Part shown: positions 61,680-64,000 of the stretch, piece after piece
Layout: each line of letters opens with the position of its first letter
Numbering within the stretch: position 1 is the first letter of the stretch
NCBI GenBank assembly: GCA_039105265.1
Contig: JAPFFF010000002.1
Coordinates: 6,696,001-6,760,000, forward strand
Source: Tritrichomonas musculus
Taxonomy: Eukaryota; Parabasalia; Tritrichomonadida; Tritrichomonadidae
Direction of reading: 5' to 3'
DNA length: 64,000 nucleotides
Notes under the pieces: generated by a model
Told to the model about the DNA's origin: nothing
Seen by the model: the letters and a program-made list of their open reading frames with translations, nothing else
Database searches by the model: none
Position numbers and translations under genes: made by a program

Positions 61680-61685
61680 AAATGA
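61680..61685 (-). promoter_or_regulatory. Initiator of the C14-like gene
   Basis: On the minus strand this reads TCATTT, with the putative +1 A at 61683, ten bases before the ATG. Confidence 0.5.
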
Positions 61686-62353
61686 TATGATTCAATAAAT
61701 ATTAATTTGATTTTAATTCAAATTTTAATCGTCATATCAAATTTGATAAAATAGAATTTCTGAGATGGCATTCAATTTGATATAAAAACATATCAATTTT
61801 TTTATATCTCATCACAAATTTTGAATAAAATTCATGAAAAGATTTATATCTTAGCGATTTTTTACATTTATAAAAAAGTTTAATAGATATTATTGAAAGA
61901 AAAAAGAATTTTATCGAATGTTGCTTATTATATTTGCATTAAAAAAAGGAAAATTCTAGAAAATGTATATCAACTTTTGAAAGTTTAAAAAATATGTCTA
62001 TCTCATGAAAATAAGATTTTTTTCCAATTTTTTTGGTTTAAATATTTTTAATTATCTTAAAATATTTTAAGATAATAATTTAATCACATAAAAGAAGTCA
62101 TCATTTATAAATTTAAATTTAAAAAAAAAAAAAAATGTATTAAATATCCAAACTTAAATTACTTAATCATTAATTCCTTATAAGAACCATAAAGCATCAA
62201 TAAGTAATTATCTTTTTAATAATATAATTAATTAAATGATAATGTTACTTTCCTAAAAAAAAAATAGATCAAATAAAATTCTTAATAAGATGGTCTACAA
62301 TAAAAATATTAATAAATTAATTGGATTTTAAACATTCTTTAATAATATAAAAA
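61686..62353. other. AT-rich spacer
   Basis: No gene or repeat is recognised. Confidence 0.5.
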
Positions 62354-64000
62354 TTAAGATTTTGTTACTTCAATATCATTTTCCAGTCCGATGTTATAGC
62401 GATTTATAGAAGGCGGGAGTGAAATATACTTGAGAGAAGAACAGCCAAAGAAAACATAGAGGCCGAATTTAATAACAGAAGAAGGAATTTCAATTCTTTC
62501 GAGTGAAGAACAGCCTTTAAAAGCGTAAGAGCCGATATAAGTGATTGTTGCAGGTTTTTCAAACAAAACTTTCACCAACGAAGAACAATCTTCAAATGCA
62601 TGATCTTCGATGGAATTAACTGATGAAGGGATCGTTATTTCAGTCAGCAACGAGCATTTCTCGAATGAATGGTTGCTTATTGTCTTCAAAGATGAGTTTT
62701 CATCGAAAAATACTTTTTTCAATGAAGAGCATCCATTGAAAGGACCTACATTATTGTTGCTTTGAATAATATTCACAGAAGAATCAAATCTAATGATGTC
62801 AATATTTTCATTTTCGTTGAATTTCTCTCCAATGGCCTTGATTTTTGATATAAATATTTGAATGCTTATTTGGTTGGTTCTTTTCAATTTCACAATTGAA
62901 TTGAAAATTTTTTGAAAAGATTTTGATGGGTATCTAATTTCGATCACAGTATTCTTAAAATCTTTCAACTTAGAAAGAAAATCGTCAGATTCAAGTGATT
63001 CGTTATTGAACAAAATTTCTGTTGCTTTTGAATTAAATTGAATAGGTGTGTTTTCATTACAATTCAATAGTTTACATGAACTGTCATCTGTTGAAATTTC
63101 AATGAGCTGCTTCCCTTTCATCTGGCTGAACTGGAGGAGATATAGAATAAGGTCATTTAAATTGACCAAAAACTGATTCTTTTTGGCGGTTTTTTGATTT
63201 GAAATCACAAGCTGTTGTGCTTTCAATGGAAGTGAATTAAAACCGTTAACTGTTTTTCCTTTATTGAGCACTTTTTGATCTATAATAAAATTTTCATCAT
63301 CATCATCCAACGGTTCATCATTTTGGCCGCCATCGCTTATTGAAATTTCTGTTTTTTCATCTAACATGTCATTATCATTATTTTTTATTTGTTTTTTCTT
63401 TTTATTTTTTTCTAATTGTTGGTTTTCATTCATTATTTTGTTGTTTGTTCTTTCAATTTGTTTGTTCTCTCTCTTTAGATGCTCATTTTCAGCCTTCAAT
63501 TTTTCAAGCTGCCGTGAAAGAGTGAGTATCTGCACGTTATCTTTAGACAGTTCATGGTTAATGAGTTTATATTGTTCGTTATCATTTGCCAAGTAATTGT
63601 TTTGATTTCTTAACTCCTCAATTTCTTTCACAACGATTTTCAAATTTTGATTTTTGGACTTCAATTTGAAGTTTGCGTTCTCCAAATGAAAATTGTCGTC
63701 TTTCAATTGACTATTTTCGGCAGTTAATTGTTCCACTTTTTGAGAAAGCTCTTGAATTTTTTCTTTGGTTTCAATTTTTGGCTTTTTCAATTTTTCATTG
63801 GTCGTTGTCAATTGAATGTTATCGTCTTGTAATTGTTTGTTGTTTGTCGACAGTTTAAAATTGTCACTTTTCAGCTTTTTATTGTCATTTTCTAGCATTA
63901 TTTTGTCACTTTTTAGTTTTTTCATTTGTCGAGTCATTTTCGTCAATTCCTCGTTCTTCGTCTTCAGCTGCTGGTTGTCTGTTTTGAGCTTCATGTTGCT
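62354..64000 (-). CDS. BspA-like leucine-rich-repeat protein with long coiled coil (5' end outside window)
   Basis: The frame is open from the right edge to TAA at 62354, at least 548 codons. An ATG at 63994 exists, but the coiled coil is already under way there (LKTDNQQLKTKNEELTKM), so the true start is probably outside. Residues about 1-205 from that ATG are a coiled coil with repeated NxxLKxxNxxL, then a lysine-rich then acidic linker (EPLDDDDENF). A globular part (about 245-400) is unassigned. From about 400 to the end are BspA-type LRRs (LRR_5): FNGCSSLKKVFFDENSSLKT, FEDCSSLVKVLFEKPATITY and FKGCSSLERIEIPSSVIKFG. BspA-like proteins are greatly expanded in trichomonads, where many lie at the surface. 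No signal or membrane helix is visible here, so this one may be intracellular. Confidence 0.85.
   Translation of the reverse strand, partial: SNMKLKTDNQQLKTKNEELTKMTRQMKKLKSDKIMLENDNKKLKSDNFKLSTNNKQLQDDNIQLTTTNEKLKKPKIETKEKIQELSQKVEQLTAENSQLKDDNFHLENANFKLKSKNQNLKIVVKEIEELRNQNNYLANDNEQYKLINHELSKDNVQILTLSRQLEKLKAENEHLKRENKQIERTNNKIMNENQQLEKNKKKKQIKNNDNDMLDEKTEISISDGGQNDEPLDDDDENFIIDQKVLNKGKTVNGFNSLPLKAQQLVISNQKTAKKNQFLVNLNDLILYLLQFSQMKGKQLIEISTDDSSCKLLNCNENTPIQFNSKATEILFNNESLESDDFLSKLKDFKNTVIEIRYPSKSFQKIFNSIVKLKRTNQISIQIFISKIKAIGEKFNENENIDIIRFDSSVNIIQSNNNVGPFNGCSSLKKVFFDENSSLKTISNHSFEKCSLLTEITIPSSVNSIEDHAFEDCSSLVKVLFEKPATITYIGSYAFKGCSSLERIEIPSSVIKFGLYVFFGCSSLKYISLPPSINRYNIGLENDIEVTKS

Overview
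The window looks like nuclear DNA of a parabasalid protist, most likely a tritrichomonad (Tritrichomonas-like). The evidence is very AT-rich spacers, single-exon genes, ATG starts preceded within about 7-11 bases by a TCA(C/T)(A/T) initiator as described for Trichomonas vaginalis, and a family mix typical of the group: Sel1-repeat kinases, DUF3447/ankyrin proteins, BspA-like leucine-rich repeats, many pseudokinases and a C14-like peptidase. The genus call is inference.

Layout. 1-3699: 3' part of a Sel1-repeat kinase gene on the minus strand. 3.7-5.4 kb: spacer with a transposase relic and a poly-T tract. 5.4-14.6 kb: coiled-coil protein, ZIP-like membrane protein with a decayed partial duplicate, calnexin, a small Sel1 protein and a pseudokinase. 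15.5-18.2 kb: a tandem pseudokinase. 19.9-21.4 kb: a protein with four tandem dynein-light-chain (LC8) domains behind a coiled coil. 21.4-27.2 kb: gene-free, with a DUF3447 relic and several MITE-like elements, two with clear target-site duplications. 27.2-29.5 kb: UPF3-like NMD factor, histone H2A and a SANT-like pseudogene. 30.5-41.3 kb: DUF3447/ankyrin protein with C-terminal membrane helices, a second giant Sel1 kinase, and a second DUF3447 gene whose ankyrin tail is scattered as isolated single-repeat islands.

41,344-53,218 is an 11.9-kb inverted-repeat element inserted into that ankyrin tail. It has about 1-kb terminal inverted repeats, a 6-bp target duplication (CAATTC), and arms of a 17/18-bp minisatellite in opposite orientations (1.6 kb left, 6.0 kb right). 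The three very long minus-strand reading frames there are artefacts of a repeat that has no stop codon in any frame of that strand. 54.7-64 kb is ordinary and gene-dense: polo-like kinase, aldo/keto reductase, a SLOG/TIGR00725 protein, tRNA-Lys(UUU), a C14-like peptidase homologue and a BspA-like LRR protein that runs off the right edge.

The genes do not form operons or one pathway. Themes are signalling scaffolds (Sel1, ankyrin, pseudokinases, LC8), housekeeping (H2A, UPF3, calnexin, PLK, tRNA) and repeat-driven remodelling. Several apparent long frames begin at TTG; I used the first in-frame ATG instead.
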